Notes under the pieces: generated by a model
Told to the model about the DNA's origin: nothing
The model's input: the letters and a program-made list of their open reading frames with translations, nothing else
The model's database searches: none
Program-made: the position numbers and the translations under genes
From: an uncultured Eubacteriales bacterium
GTDB taxonomy: Bacteria > Bacillota > Clostridia > Oscillospirales > CAG-272
Assembly (NCBI GenBank): GCA_900544985.1
Contig: UQXK01000004.1
Span: forward strand, 1-64,000
Length of the DNA stretch: 64,000 nt
Direction: 5' to 3'
Shown here: positions 15,314-22,726 of the stretch, one piece after another
Numbering within the stretch: the stretch's first letter is position 1
Layout: every line of letters starts with the position of its first letter

Positions 15314-16147
15314 ATGGCTACTATAAAGTATAAACCTACGACTCCCGCCAGACGTAATATGTCCGTTCCGGATTTCGCTGAGATCACTAAGTTCACTCCC
15401 GAAAAGAGCCTTATTGAAATCAAAAAGAAAAATGCCGGCAGAAACAGTTACGGCAAAATAACTGTTCGTCATCGCGGAGGCGGCAACAAACAGAAATACA
15501 GAAAGATCGACTTTATACGTGAGTTCCATGAGGGCTCCGAGAAGGTCATCGGCGTTGAATACGATCCTAACCGTACAGCTTACATTGCACTTGTTCAGAA
15601 TGAAGAAGGCGCAAAGAAGTACATTATAGCTCCTGTCGGTCTTACAGACAACGACACGATCTACTCCGGACCGAACGCCGATATTAAACCCGGTAACACA
15701 CTTCCTATTTCCAATATCCCCGTAGGTACTTTCATCTACAACATCGAGCTTTATCCCGGTAAGGGCGCTCAGCTTGTAAGAAGCGCAGGTTCTGCCGCAC
15801 AGCTCATGGCTAAGGAAAACGGAATGGCTCAGGTAAGACTTCCTTCCGGTGAAGTCAGAATCGTTCGTCTTGACTGCCATGCTACGGTAGGTCAGGTTTC
15901 CAATATCGACCACGAAAACGTTAAGGTCGGTAAAGCAGGTAAGACTCGCCATCGCGGCATCCGTCCTACTGTCCGCGGTTCTGTCATGAACCCGTGCGAT
16001 CACCCTCACGGTGGTGGTGAAGGACGCGCTCCTATCGGTCGTCCCGGCCCTGTAACACCTTGGGGTAAACCGGCGCTCGGTTATAAGACGAGAAACAAGA
16101 AGGCGAGAACCGAGAAGTTCATCGTAAGACACAGAAACGGTAAATAA
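15314..16147 (+). CDS. rplB: 50S ribosomal protein L2
   Basis: A 277-residue L2 of standard length. The KKNAGRNSYGKITVRHRGGGNKQKYRKIDF block and the C-terminal VMNPCDHPHGGGEGRAPIGRPGPVTPWGKPALGYKTR, including the conserved His near the peptidyl transferase centre, are intact. Preceded by GGAGGAGTACGA. It lies 18 nt after rplW and 18 nt before rpsS. Confidence 0.98.
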   Translation: MATIKYKPTTPARRNMSVPDFAEITKFTPEKSLIEIKKKNAGRNSYGKITVRHRGGGNKQKYRKIDFIREFHEGSEKVIGVEYDPNRTAYIALVQNEEGAKKYIIAPVGLTDNDTIYSGPNADIKPGNTLPISNIPVGTFIYNIELYPGKGAQLVRSAGSAAQLMAKENGMAQVRLPSGEVRIVRLDCHATVGQVSNIDHENVKVGKAGKTRHRGIRPTVRGSVMNPCDHPHGGGEGRAPIGRPGPVTPWGKPALGYKTRNKKARTEKFIVRHRNGK

Positions 16148-16165
16148 TAGAAGGAGGCATGGAAA

Positions 16166-16447
16166 ATGAGCAGAAGCCTTAAAAAAGGACCTTTTGTCGA
16201 AGCTAAACTTTTCGAAAGAGTTGAAGCTATGAACGAAAAGGGCGAAAAAAAGGTAGTTAAAACTTGGTCGCGTGCTTCCGTTATATTCCCCGAATTCGTG
16301 GGACATACGATAGCGGTTCACGACGGCAGAAAACACGTTCCGGTTTATGTGACGGAAGAAATGGTCGGACACAAACTCGGTGAGTTTGCTCCTACAAGAA
16401 CATTCAAAGGTCACGCAGGAACAAAAACATCCAACAGCGGTAAATAA
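16166..16447 (+). CDS. rpsS: 30S ribosomal protein S19
   Basis: A 93-residue S19 (MSRSLKKGPFVEAKLFERV, then VKTWSRASVIFPEFVGHTIAVHDGRKHVPVYVTEEMVGHKLGEFAPTRTF). It forms a complex with S13 in the 30S head. AAGGAGGCATGGAAA precedes the ATG. Normal in length. Confidence 0.98.
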   Translation: MSRSLKKGPFVEAKLFERVEAMNEKGEKKVVKTWSRASVIFPEFVGHTIAVHDGRKHVPVYVTEEMVGHKLGEFAPTRTFKGHAGTKTSNSGK

Positions 16448-16481
16448 TTCTCGCACCAAAGCGAAGGGAGGCAATTTATAA

Positions 16482-16820
16482 ATGGAATCCAGAGCATATC
16501 TTAAATATGCCAGAATATCCCCGCGCAAAGTACAGATAGTGCTTGACCTCATAAGAGGTAAGGATGCGGGAACAGCAATGTCAATTCTCAAAAACACTCC
16601 TAAATCTGCGAGTGAATATCTCATAAAGCTTTTGAAGAGTGCCGTTGCAAATGCTGAACACAATTTCAACATGGACACTTCCAAACTTTATGTAAGCGAA
16701 TGCTTCGTATGCCCCGGCCCGACTCTCAAAAGAATCATGCCCCGTGCAAAGGGAAGCGCAGACAGAATTCTTAAAAGAACAAGCCATGTCACGCTCGTTC
16801 TTAAAGAAAAAGAAGCTTAA
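16482..16820 (+). CDS. rplV: 50S ribosomal protein L22
   Basis: A 112-residue L22. The YLKYARISPRKVQIVLDLIRGK start and the hairpin loop CPGPTLKRIMPRAKGSADRILKRTSH, which lines the exit tunnel and is a site of macrolide resistance mutations, are both normal. GGGAGGCAATTTATAA precedes the ATG. Confidence 0.98.
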   Translation: MESRAYLKYARISPRKVQIVLDLIRGKDAGTAMSILKNTPKSASEYLIKLLKSAVANAEHNFNMDTSKLYVSECFVCPGPTLKRIMPRAKGSADRILKRTSHVTLVLKEKEA

Positions 16821-16838
16821 AGAAGGAGGTTAATAAGA

Positions 16839-17597
16839 ATGGGACAGAAAGTTAATCCGCACGGTCTTCGTGTCGGTGTTATCAAAGACTGGGATTCGAG
16901 ATGGTTTGAAAAAGACGAAACTTTCGGCGACACTCTCGTTTCCGACTATAAAATAAGAAAATATCTCAAAGAAAACCTCAAACTTGCAGGCGTTCCGAAA
17001 ATCGAGATAGAGCGCAACAATGCGGGCGTTAAAGTCCTCATCCACTGTGCGAAACCCGGTATGGTAATCGGACGCGGCGGCGTTGAAATCGAAAAGCTTC
17101 GTGTAAAACTCGAAAAGATGACGGGCAAAGCTGTTGCGGTCAACGTAGCAGAGGTTAAGAGCCCCGATATGGACGCTCAGCTCGTAGCTGAAAGCGTTGC
17201 AACACAGCTCGAAAAGAGAATCGCATTCCGCCGTGCCATGAAACAGGCTATCGGCAGAACGATGCGTCTCGGAGCAAAGGGAATCAAGATAACTCTTTCC
17301 GGCCGTCTCGGCGGTGCGGAAATCGCAAGAACGGAACATTATCATGAAGGCACAATTCCGCTTCAAACTCTTCGTGCCGATATCGATTACGGTTTTGCGG
17401 AAGCAAACACAACTTACGGTAAGATCGGTGTAAAGACATGGATCTACAAGGGCGAAGTTCTCGCCGACAAGAAGTTGGGCGCTGCCGCTCCGGTTGAAAA
17501 GCCTCGTGAACAGAGAAGAAACGATCACCGCGGCGACCGTCGCAGAAATCCTTCTCAGGGTCAGAGACGTTCCAGAGAAGAAGGAGGCAGAAAATAA
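16839..17597 (+). CDS. rpsC: 30S ribosomal protein S3
   Basis: A 252-residue S3. The KH domain carries GMVIGRGGVEIEKLR, and the C-terminal domain has AQLVAESVATQLEKRIAFRRAMKQ, which helps form the mRNA entry helicase site. The last 40 residues are a very basic Arg/Glu-rich tail (after AAAPVEKPREQRRNDHRGD), longer than in E. coli S3. The stop is 1 nt from the rplP start, so the two are translationally coupled. Confidence 0.98.
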   Translation: MGQKVNPHGLRVGVIKDWDSRWFEKDETFGDTLVSDYKIRKYLKENLKLAGVPKIEIERNNAGVKVLIHCAKPGMVIGRGGVEIEKLRVKLEKMTGKAVAVNVAEVKSPDMDAQLVAESVATQLEKRIAFRRAMKQAIGRTMRLGAKGIKITLSGRLGGAEIARTEHYHEGTIPLQTLRADIDYGFAEANTTYGKIGVKTWIYKGEVLADKKLGAAAPVEKPREQRRNDHRGDRRRNPSQGQRRSREEGGRK

Positions 17598-17598
17598 T

Positions 17599-18018
17599 AT
17601 GTTAATGCCTAAAAGAGTCAAATATCGTCGCGTTCACCGCGGCAGACTTACGGGTAAGGCTTACAGAGGTAACACTGTTACTTACGGTGAATACGGTCTT
17701 GTAGCAACAGAACCCGCATGGATCACAAGCAACCAGATAGAGGCTGCCCGTATCGCTATGACGCGTTACATCAAACGTGGCGGTCAGGTCTGGATAAAGA
17801 TTTTCCCCGATAAGCCTATAACAGAAAAACCTGCTGAGACCCGAATGGGTTCCGGTAAAGGTTCTCCCGAATACTGGGTAGCTGTTGTAAAGCCGGGCAG
17901 GGTTATGTTTGAAATGGGCGGCGTTGCAGAAGAAGTAGCAAAAGAAGCTATGCGTCTTGCTGCAAACAAGCTTCCTATCAAATGTAAATTCCTGAAAAAA
18001 GATGCAGAGGAGGACTAA
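17599..18018 (+). CDS. rplP: 50S ribosomal protein L16
   Basis: A 139-residue L16 (MLMPKRVKYRRVHRGRLTGKAYRG, then YIKRGGQVWIKIFPDKPITEKPAETRMGSGKGSPEYWVAVVKPGRVMFE). ATG 17599 follows AAGGAGG inside the rpsC 3' end; the frame open upstream to 17494 is the rpsC shadow. It contacts the A-site tRNA in the 50S subunit. Confidence 0.98.
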   Translation: MLMPKRVKYRRVHRGRLTGKAYRGNTVTYGEYGLVATEPAWITSNQIEAARIAMTRYIKRGGQVWIKIFPDKPITEKPAETRMGSGKGSPEYWVAVVKPGRVMFEMGGVAEEVAKEAMRLAANKLPIKCKFLKKDAEED

Positions 18019-18022
18019 TACA

Positions 18023-18214
18023 GTGAAAGCTAACGAACTCAGAAACATGACTTCCGCTGAACTCACCTCTAAGCTCAAAGAACTCAAAGGCGAACTTTTT
18101 AATCTTCGCTTCCAGAATGCGATAAATCAGCTCGACAATCCGCACAAGATAAACGATGTAAAGCACGATATCGCAAGAGTTATGACTGTTCTTCGTGAGA
18201 AGAACGCTGAATAA
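18023..18214 (+). CDS. rpmC: 50S ribosomal protein L29
   Basis: A 63-residue L29 (KANELRNMTSAELTSKLKELKGELFNLRFQNAINQLDNPHKI). The start is GTG 18023 with GAGGAGG 9 nt upstream, inside the rplP stop region. Two-helix protein next to L23 at the tunnel exit. Confidence 0.96.
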   Translation: MKANELRNMTSAELTSKLKELKGELFNLRFQNAINQLDNPHKINDVKHDIARVMTVLREKNAE

Positions 18215-18236
18215 GCTGTAAGAGAGGAGAAAAGTC

Positions 18237-18497
18237 ATGGAAGCTACAAGAAATTTGAGAAAAACCAGAGTCGGAACGGTTGTATCCGATAAGATGGACA
18301 AGACAATAGTCGTTGCCATCCAGGATAACGTAAAGCATCCCAAGTACGGCAAGGTCCTTAAAAGAACCACAAAATTGAAGGCGCATGATGAAAACAACGA
18401 GTGCGCCGTGGGCGACAGAGTCAGCATAATGGAAACAAGACCTCTTTCCAAGGATAAGAGATGGCGTCTTGTTGAGATTATCGAAAAAGCAAAATGA
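18237..18497 (+). CDS. rpsQ: 30S ribosomal protein S17
   Basis: An 86-residue S17 with an OB fold (RKTRVGTVVSDKMDKTIVVAIQDNVKHPKYGKVLKRTTKLKAHDENNEC, then GDRVSIMETRPLSKDKRWRLVEI). Standard length. AGAGAGGAGAAAAGTC precedes the ATG. Confidence 0.98.
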   Translation: MEATRNLRKTRVGTVVSDKMDKTIVVAIQDNVKHPKYGKVLKRTTKLKAHDENNECAVGDRVSIMETRPLSKDKRWRLVEIIEKAK

Positions 18498-18560
18498 TTT
18501 CATTACGGGCGGCAAGGAAGAATAAGACCGCTCGGTGTGAAAAAATAGGAGGAAAGCACA

Positions 18561-18929
18561 GTGATACAACAGCAATCACTTATGAAAGTCGCCGATAATA
18601 CCGGCGCAAAAGAACTTATGTGTATTCGCGTGCTCGGCGGTAGCGGCAGAAGATATGCCAATATCGGAGATGTAGTTGTTGCCTGCGTCAAGAAAGCGGC
18701 GCCCGGCGGTACTGTCAAAAAAGGCGAGGTTGTCAAAGCGGTTATAGTTCGTTCCGTAAAAGGCGTTCACCGCGCAGACGGTTCTTACCTCAAATTTGAC
18801 GAAAACGCAGCCGTTATCATAAAGGACGACAACACGCCCAGAGGCACACGTATATTTGGACCCGTAGCAAGAGAGCTCCGTGAAAAGGACTACCTTAAAA
18901 TCCTTTCTCTCGCTCCCGAAGTATTATAA
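18561..18929 (+). CDS. rplN: 50S ribosomal protein L14
   Basis: A 122-residue L14 (MIQQQSLMKVADNTGAKELMCIRVLGGSGRRYANIGDVVVACVK, then VKAVIVRSVKGVHRADGSYLKFDENAAVII). GTG start at 18561 with TAGGAGGAAAGCACA upstream. It forms an intersubunit bridge and binds RsfS in other bacteria. Confidence 0.98.
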   Translation: MIQQQSLMKVADNTGAKELMCIRVLGGSGRRYANIGDVVVACVKKAAPGGTVKKGEVVKAVIVRSVKGVHRADGSYLKFDENAAVIIKDDNTPRGTRIFGPVARELREKDYLKILSLAPEVL

Positions 18930-18943
18930 TGGAGGAATCGAAA

Positions 18944-19258
18944 ATGAAAAACGTTCATATTAAAAAAGACGATACCGTTATAGTTGTTTCCGGCGACGAT
19001 AAAGGCACAAAGGGTAAGGTTATCGCGGTTTCCCCGAAAGAGGGAAAAGCTATTGTTGAGGGTGTAAACAAACAGACAAAGCACGCTAAACCCAGAAAAC
19101 AGGGTGACGAAGGCGGCATTCTCAAAGTAGACGGCGCTATATACACATCCAAATTGCAGCTTTTCTGCTCCAAATGCGGAAAAGGCGTTCGTGTCGGTTA
19201 CAAGACCGAAAACAACAAAAAGATCCGTGTTTGCAAAAAATGCGGAAACGAAATTTAA
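18944..19258 (+). CDS. rplX: 50S ribosomal protein L24, zinc-ribbon form
   Basis: A 104-residue L24 with the KOW motif (DTVIVVSGDDKGTKGKVIAVSPKEGKAIVEGVN). The C terminus carries CSKCGKGVRVGYKTENNKKIRVCKKCG, two CxxC pairs as in the C+ form known from some thermophiles and clostridia. ATG 18944 is preferred because GGAGG (18931-18935) sits between it and an ATG at 18929 that overlaps the rplN stop. It initiates 50S assembly. Confidence 0.96.
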   Translation: MKNVHIKKDDTVIVVSGDDKGTKGKVIAVSPKEGKAIVEGVNKQTKHAKPRKQGDEGGILKVDGAIYTSKLQLFCSKCGKGVRVGYKTENNKKIRVCKKCGNEI

Positions 19259-19275
19259 TGCGGAGGTAGATGACA

Positions 19276-19818
19276 ATGGCTGCAAGATTAAAAGAATATT
19301 ACAAGTCGGAAGTTGCTCCCGCATTGATGAAGAAATTCAACTATAAGAGCCCTATGCAGATCCCGCGTTTTGACAAGGTTGTCATAAACGTAGGTGCAGG
19401 CGAGGCAAAAGATAACGCAAAGGTTATCGATAGCATAATGTCTGACCTTGCGCTTATAACAGGACAGAAACCTGTTCCTACATTTGCGAAAAAGTCAGTT
19501 GCTAACTTCAAAATAAGAAAAGGCATGAAGATAGGCGTCAAAGTTACCCTTCGCGGCGACAAGATGTTCGAGTTCATAGACAGACTTTTCAACCTCGCTC
19601 TTCCGCGAGTTCGTGACTTCAAAGGTATCAATCCCGATGCTTTTGACGGTCGCGGCAATTACTCGCTCGGACTCAAAGAGCAGCTCATATTCCCTGAAAT
19701 CGATTATGATAAGGTCGATAAGGTTCGCGGTATGGACATCGTGTTCGTAACTACGGCACCTAACGACGAAGAAGCAAAAGAGCTCCTTTCTCTTATGGGC
19801 GCTCCGTTTGCGAAATGA
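19276..19818 (+). CDS. rplE: 50S ribosomal protein L5
   Basis: A 180-residue L5 (ARLKEYYKSEVAPALMKKFNYKSPMQIPRFDKVVINVG, then GQKPVPTFAKKSVANFKIRKGMKIGVKVTLRG). ATG 19276 has GGAGG at 9-nt spacing; ATG 19270 would be only 3 nt away from it. L5 binds 5S rRNA. Standard length. Confidence 0.97.
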   Translation: MAARLKEYYKSEVAPALMKKFNYKSPMQIPRFDKVVINVGAGEAKDNAKVIDSIMSDLALITGQKPVPTFAKKSVANFKIRKGMKIGVKVTLRGDKMFEFIDRLFNLALPRVRDFKGINPDAFDGRGNYSLGLKEQLIFPEIDYDKVDKVRGMDIVFVTTAPNDEEAKELLSLMGAPFAK

Positions 19819-19834
19819 TGGAGGAGAATGAATT

Positions 19835-20020
19835 ATGGCAAAAACTTCAATGAAGCTCAAACAGCAGAAAACGCAGAAATTCTCCACAAGAGAATACACA
19901 AGATGCAAAATTTGCGGCAGACCTCACGGTTACCTTCGTAAATTCGGCATCTGCCGTATCTGCTTCCGCGAGCTTGCTTACAAAGGTCAGATTCCCGGCG
20001 TAAAGAAATCCAGCTGGTAA
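19835..20020 (+). CDS. rpsN: 30S ribosomal protein S14, zinc type
   Basis: A 61-residue type Z S14 with the zinc ribbon CKICGRPHGYLRKFGICRICF and the C-terminal KGQIPGVKKSSW. It is the essential short form typical of Firmicutes. Spacer of 16 nt after rplE; an unusually long, hairpin-rich spacer (20021-20174) follows it. Confidence 0.98.
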   Translation: MAKTSMKLKQQKTQKFSTREYTRCKICGRPHGYLRKFGICRICFRELAYKGQIPGVKKSSW

Positions 20021-20174
20021 TCTAAACGCTCCAATCTTACCGGAAGGAAAGCACACAGTGCTTTAACCACCGATATGCCGCCGGATAAAAAAATCCGGCA
20101 GCAAGGATTAAGCGATGGAGAACAAAACAGTTCTCCTACACTTGAAATAACTTGCATAAAAGGAGGAAAAAACA
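20021..20174 (+). promoter_or_regulatory. rpsN-rpsH spacer with three hairpins
   Basis: Three perfect 7-bp hairpins follow one another: AAAGCAC aca GTGCTTT (20048-20064), GCCGGAT aaaaaa ATCCGGC (20080-20099) and GGAGAAC aaaaca GTTCTCC (20117-20136). None has a T tract, so they are not terminators. They may be a regulatory or processing region ahead of S8, which autoregulates the spc operon in E. coli. Confidence 0.6.
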
Positions 20175-20573
20175 ATGCAGATTTCAGATGTAATTGCTGA
20201 TATGCTTTCACGTATCAGAAATGCGAACAACGCAAAACACGAAACGGTCGACGTTCCCGCATCCGGAGTAAAGAAAGCCATTGCAGATATCCTTACAGAA
20301 GAGGGATATGTAAAAGGCTACCAGATAATCGAGGACGGCAAACAGGGTATAATCAGAATAACCCTCAAATACGGCCGCGGCAAAGAAAAAACGATCCAGG
20401 GACTCCGCAGAATATCCAAACCGGGTCTTCGTATATATTCTAATTGCGAAGATCTTCCGAAGGTTATGAACGGTCTCGGAATCGCAATAATATCCACATC
20501 AAAGGGAATCATGACCGATAAAAAGGCCCGCAGCCTCAATGTCGGCGGTGAGATTCTCGCCTTTGTATGGTAA
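20175..20573 (+). CDS. rpsH: 30S ribosomal protein S8
   Basis: A 132-residue S8 (MQISDVIADMLSRIRNANNAKHETVDVPASGVKKAIADILTEEGYV, then the signature SKPGLRIYSNCEDLPKVMNGLGIAIISTSKGIMTDKKAR). It is a primary 16S rRNA binder and, in E. coli, a translational repressor of the spc operon. AAGGAGGAAAAAAC precedes the ATG. Confidence 0.98.
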   Translation: MQISDVIADMLSRIRNANNAKHETVDVPASGVKKAIADILTEEGYVKGYQIIEDGKQGIIRITLKYGRGKEKTIQGLRRISKPGLRIYSNCEDLPKVMNGLGIAIISTSKGIMTDKKARSLNVGGEILAFVW

Positions 20574-20590
20574 TAGGGAGGTAAGCGGAA

Positions 20591-21127
20591 ATGTCAAGAA
20601 TAGGCAGAAAAGAAATTACCGTTCCCGCAGGCGTTGACGTCAAACTCGACGGTCATCACATTACCGTAAAAGGTCCCAAGGGAACTCTTGAACGTGATCT
20701 TCACAAAAACATGATGATTACGATAGACGCAGGCGTAATAAAAGTCGAGCGTCCCGATGATGAAAAGGAAAATCGCTCTCTTCACGGTCTTACCCGTACT
20801 CTTATTGAGAATATGATCGTCGGTGTTACCGAAGGCTATTCCAAGAAGCTCGAACTTGTCGGTGTCGGTTACAAAGCTGTAAAGAACGGCAAACAGCTCG
20901 TTCTTTCTCTCGGTCACTCTCATCCGATCACGTTCAATGAAGACGATAAGATCACATTTGAAGTTCCGGATTCCAGCACTATCATCGTAAAGGGCTATGA
21001 CAAGCAGCTTGTAGGCGCTATCGCAGCTCAGATACGTGAAAAAAGACCGCCTGAACCGTACCTCGGCAAAGGTGTTAAGTATTCCGGCGAACACATTCGC
21101 CGCAAAGCCGGAAAGACCGGTAAATAA
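20591..21127 (+). CDS. rplF: 50S ribosomal protein L6
   Basis: A 178-residue L6 (MSRIGRKEITVPAGVDVKLDGHHITVKGPKGTLERDL, then the C-terminal PPEPYLGKGVKYSGEHIRRKAGKTGK). Two alpha/beta domains near the GTPase centre. Preceded by GGGAGGTAAGCGGAA and 18 nt from rplR. Confidence 0.98.
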   Translation: MSRIGRKEITVPAGVDVKLDGHHITVKGPKGTLERDLHKNMMITIDAGVIKVERPDDEKENRSLHGLTRTLIENMIVGVTEGYSKKLELVGVGYKAVKNGKQLVLSLGHSHPITFNEDDKITFEVPDSSTIIVKGYDKQLVGAIAAQIREKRPPEPYLGKGVKYSGEHIRRKAGKTGK

Positions 21128-21145
21128 TGAAAGGAGTGGAATAAT

Positions 21146-21505
21146 ATGGTATCGAGAAGAGATGTCAACGAGCTCAGACTTGCTCGTCACAAAAAAGTTC
21201 GCGCGAAAATCTCCGGAACGGCTGAAAGACCCCGTCTTTGTGTTTATCGTTCCCTTGCTAATATTCGTGCACAGATAATCGACGATACAAAGGGAGTTAC
21301 TCTTGTATCGGCTTCCACCCTTGAAAGTTCATTTACCGACAACGGCGGAAACAAAGAAGCAGCAAAAGCTATCGGTAAGATAATCGCAGAGCGTGCTCTT
21401 GCAGCAGGCATCAACGAGGTCGTATTTGACCGCGGCGGTTATGTATATACCGGAAGAGTAAAAGAACTTGCAGACGGCGCCCGCGAAGGCGGACTCAAAT
21501 TCTGA
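21146..21505 (+). CDS. rplR: 50S ribosomal protein L18
   Basis: A 119-residue L18 (SRRDVNELRLARHKKVRAKISGTAERPRLCVYRSLANIRAQIIDD, ending DRGGYVYTGRVKELADGAREGGLKF). It binds 5S rRNA with L5. Normal length. Confidence 0.98.
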   Translation: MVSRRDVNELRLARHKKVRAKISGTAERPRLCVYRSLANIRAQIIDDTKGVTLVSASTLESSFTDNGGNKEAAKAIGKIIAERALAAGINEVVFDRGGYVYTGRVKELADGAREGGLKF

Positions 21506-21519
21506 GGAGGAGGAATAAC

Positions 21520-22023
21520 ATGGCAAAAATTATCAATCCCGCAACACTCGATCTTCAAGAGAGAACAGTTGCGACAAACCGTGTTTCCAAAACCGTTAAG
21601 GGCGGACGCATCGCACGCCAGACTGCAATAATGGTTGTAGGCGACGGCAATGGGCACGTCGGTTACGGTCTTGGAAAAGCATCCGAATACCCCGAAGCTA
21701 TACGCAAGGGCATTGAAGATGCAAAGAAAAATCTGATCGAGGTTGCTGTTAAAGGTACAACGATCCCGCACGAGGTTATCGGCGAGTTCGGCGCAGCTAA
21801 GGTCCTTCTCAAACCGGCAGCTCCCGGTACCGGTATCATCGCCGGCGGCGCTGTTCGCGCTATCGTAGAGATGGCGGGAATAAAGGACATTCGTGCAAAA
21901 TGCATCCGTTCCAGCAATCCTACAAACGTAGTAAAAGCGACGTTTGAAGGTCTCAAATCGCTTCGTACTGCCGAGCAGGTTGCAGCAATGCGCGGTATCG
22001 GACAGAATACGGAAAATAACTGA
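21520..22023 (+). CDS. rpsE: 30S ribosomal protein S5
   Basis: A 167-residue S5 with the dsRBD-like domain (QERTVATNRVSKTVKGGRIARQTAIMVVGDGNGHVGYGLGKASE) and the C-terminal AIVEMAGIKDIRAKCIRSSNPTNVVKATFEGLKSL. It acts in decoding accuracy and mRNA unwinding. GAGGAGGAATAAC precedes the ATG. Confidence 0.98.
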   Translation: MAKIINPATLDLQERTVATNRVSKTVKGGRIARQTAIMVVGDGNGHVGYGLGKASEYPEAIRKGIEDAKKNLIEVAVKGTTIPHEVIGEFGAAKVLLKPAAPGTGIIAGGAVRAIVEMAGIKDIRAKCIRSSNPTNVVKATFEGLKSLRTAEQVAAMRGIGQNTENN

Positions 22024-22037
22024 GGAGGCAAAGGACA

Positions 22038-22217
22038 ATGGAAAAGATAAAAGTAACTCTTGTTCACAGCCTTATCGGCGAATCACCCAAACAAAAAGCA
22101 ACTGCGAAAGCTCTCGGACTTTCAAAGATCGGCGATTCTACAATCCAGAACAACGACGCTTCCGTTTTGGGAAAAGTAAAGATAGTATCTCACCTTGTCA
22201 AGGTGGAAAATGTATAA
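22038..22217 (+). CDS. rpmD: 50S ribosomal protein L30
   Basis: A 59-residue L30 read directly from the sequence (MEKIKVTLVHSLIGESPKQK, then ALGLSKIGDST and GKVKIVSHLVKVENV). GAGGAGGCAAAGGACA precedes the ATG, 14 nt after rpsE. It occupies its usual position between rpsE and rplO. Confidence 0.96.
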   Translation: MEKIKVTLVHSLIGESPKQKATAKALGLSKIGDSTIQNNDASVLGKVKIVSHLVKVENV

Positions 22218-22281
22218 TCAATATACATTAAAAATTTAATTGATATTACAAAAATTCACAGTATAAGGAGGATAACCCAAA

Positions 22282-22725
22282 ATGAAGCTTCATGAACTTT
22301 CACCGGCTTGCGGCTCTGCAAAATCTGCTTGGCGCAAGGGTAGAGGAACAGGCTCCGGAAACGGTAAAACGGCAGGAAAAGGCCACAAAGGTCAGAATGC
22401 GCGTTCCGGCGGCGGTGTTCGTCCCGGTTTTGAAGGCGGTCAGATCCCGCTTTCCAGAAGACTTCCCAAGAGAGGTTTTAATAATGTTTTCGCCAAACAG
22501 TACGCTCTTATAAATGTTGACGCAATCAACAATGCTTTTGAGAACGGTGCTGTTGTTTCTCCCGAAACTCTCGTAGAAAAAGGACTTGTAAAGAAACTTT
22601 TTGACGGAGTAAAAGTTCTCGGTCGCGGTGAGATCACCAAGAGTGTTACAGTTAAAGCAACTGTATTCTCCGCTTCCGCAAAGGAGAAAATAGAGGCAGC
22701 AGGCGGAAAGTGCGAGGTGGTATAA
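22282..22725 (+). CDS. rplO: 50S ribosomal protein L15
   Basis: A 147-residue L15 (MKLHELSPACGSAKSAWRKGRGTGSGNGKTAGKGHKGQNARSGGGVRPGFEGGQIPLSRRLPKRGFNN). The basic Gly-rich N terminus penetrates 23S rRNA. Stop codon lies 1 nt before the secY start. Confidence 0.98.
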   Translation: MKLHELSPACGSAKSAWRKGRGTGSGNGKTAGKGHKGQNARSGGGVRPGFEGGQIPLSRRLPKRGFNNVFAKQYALINVDAINNAFENGAVVSPETLVEKGLVKKLFDGVKVLGRGEITKSVTVKATVFSASAKEKIEAAGGKCEVV

Positions 22726-22726
22726 C

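Noticed and set aside
14975..16684. 569-codon open frame antisense to rplW-rplB-rpsS-rplV
   Set aside because: It lies exactly opposite highly conserved ribosomal protein genes, has no ribosome-binding site, and its translation shows no protein-like domain; it reflects codon bias.
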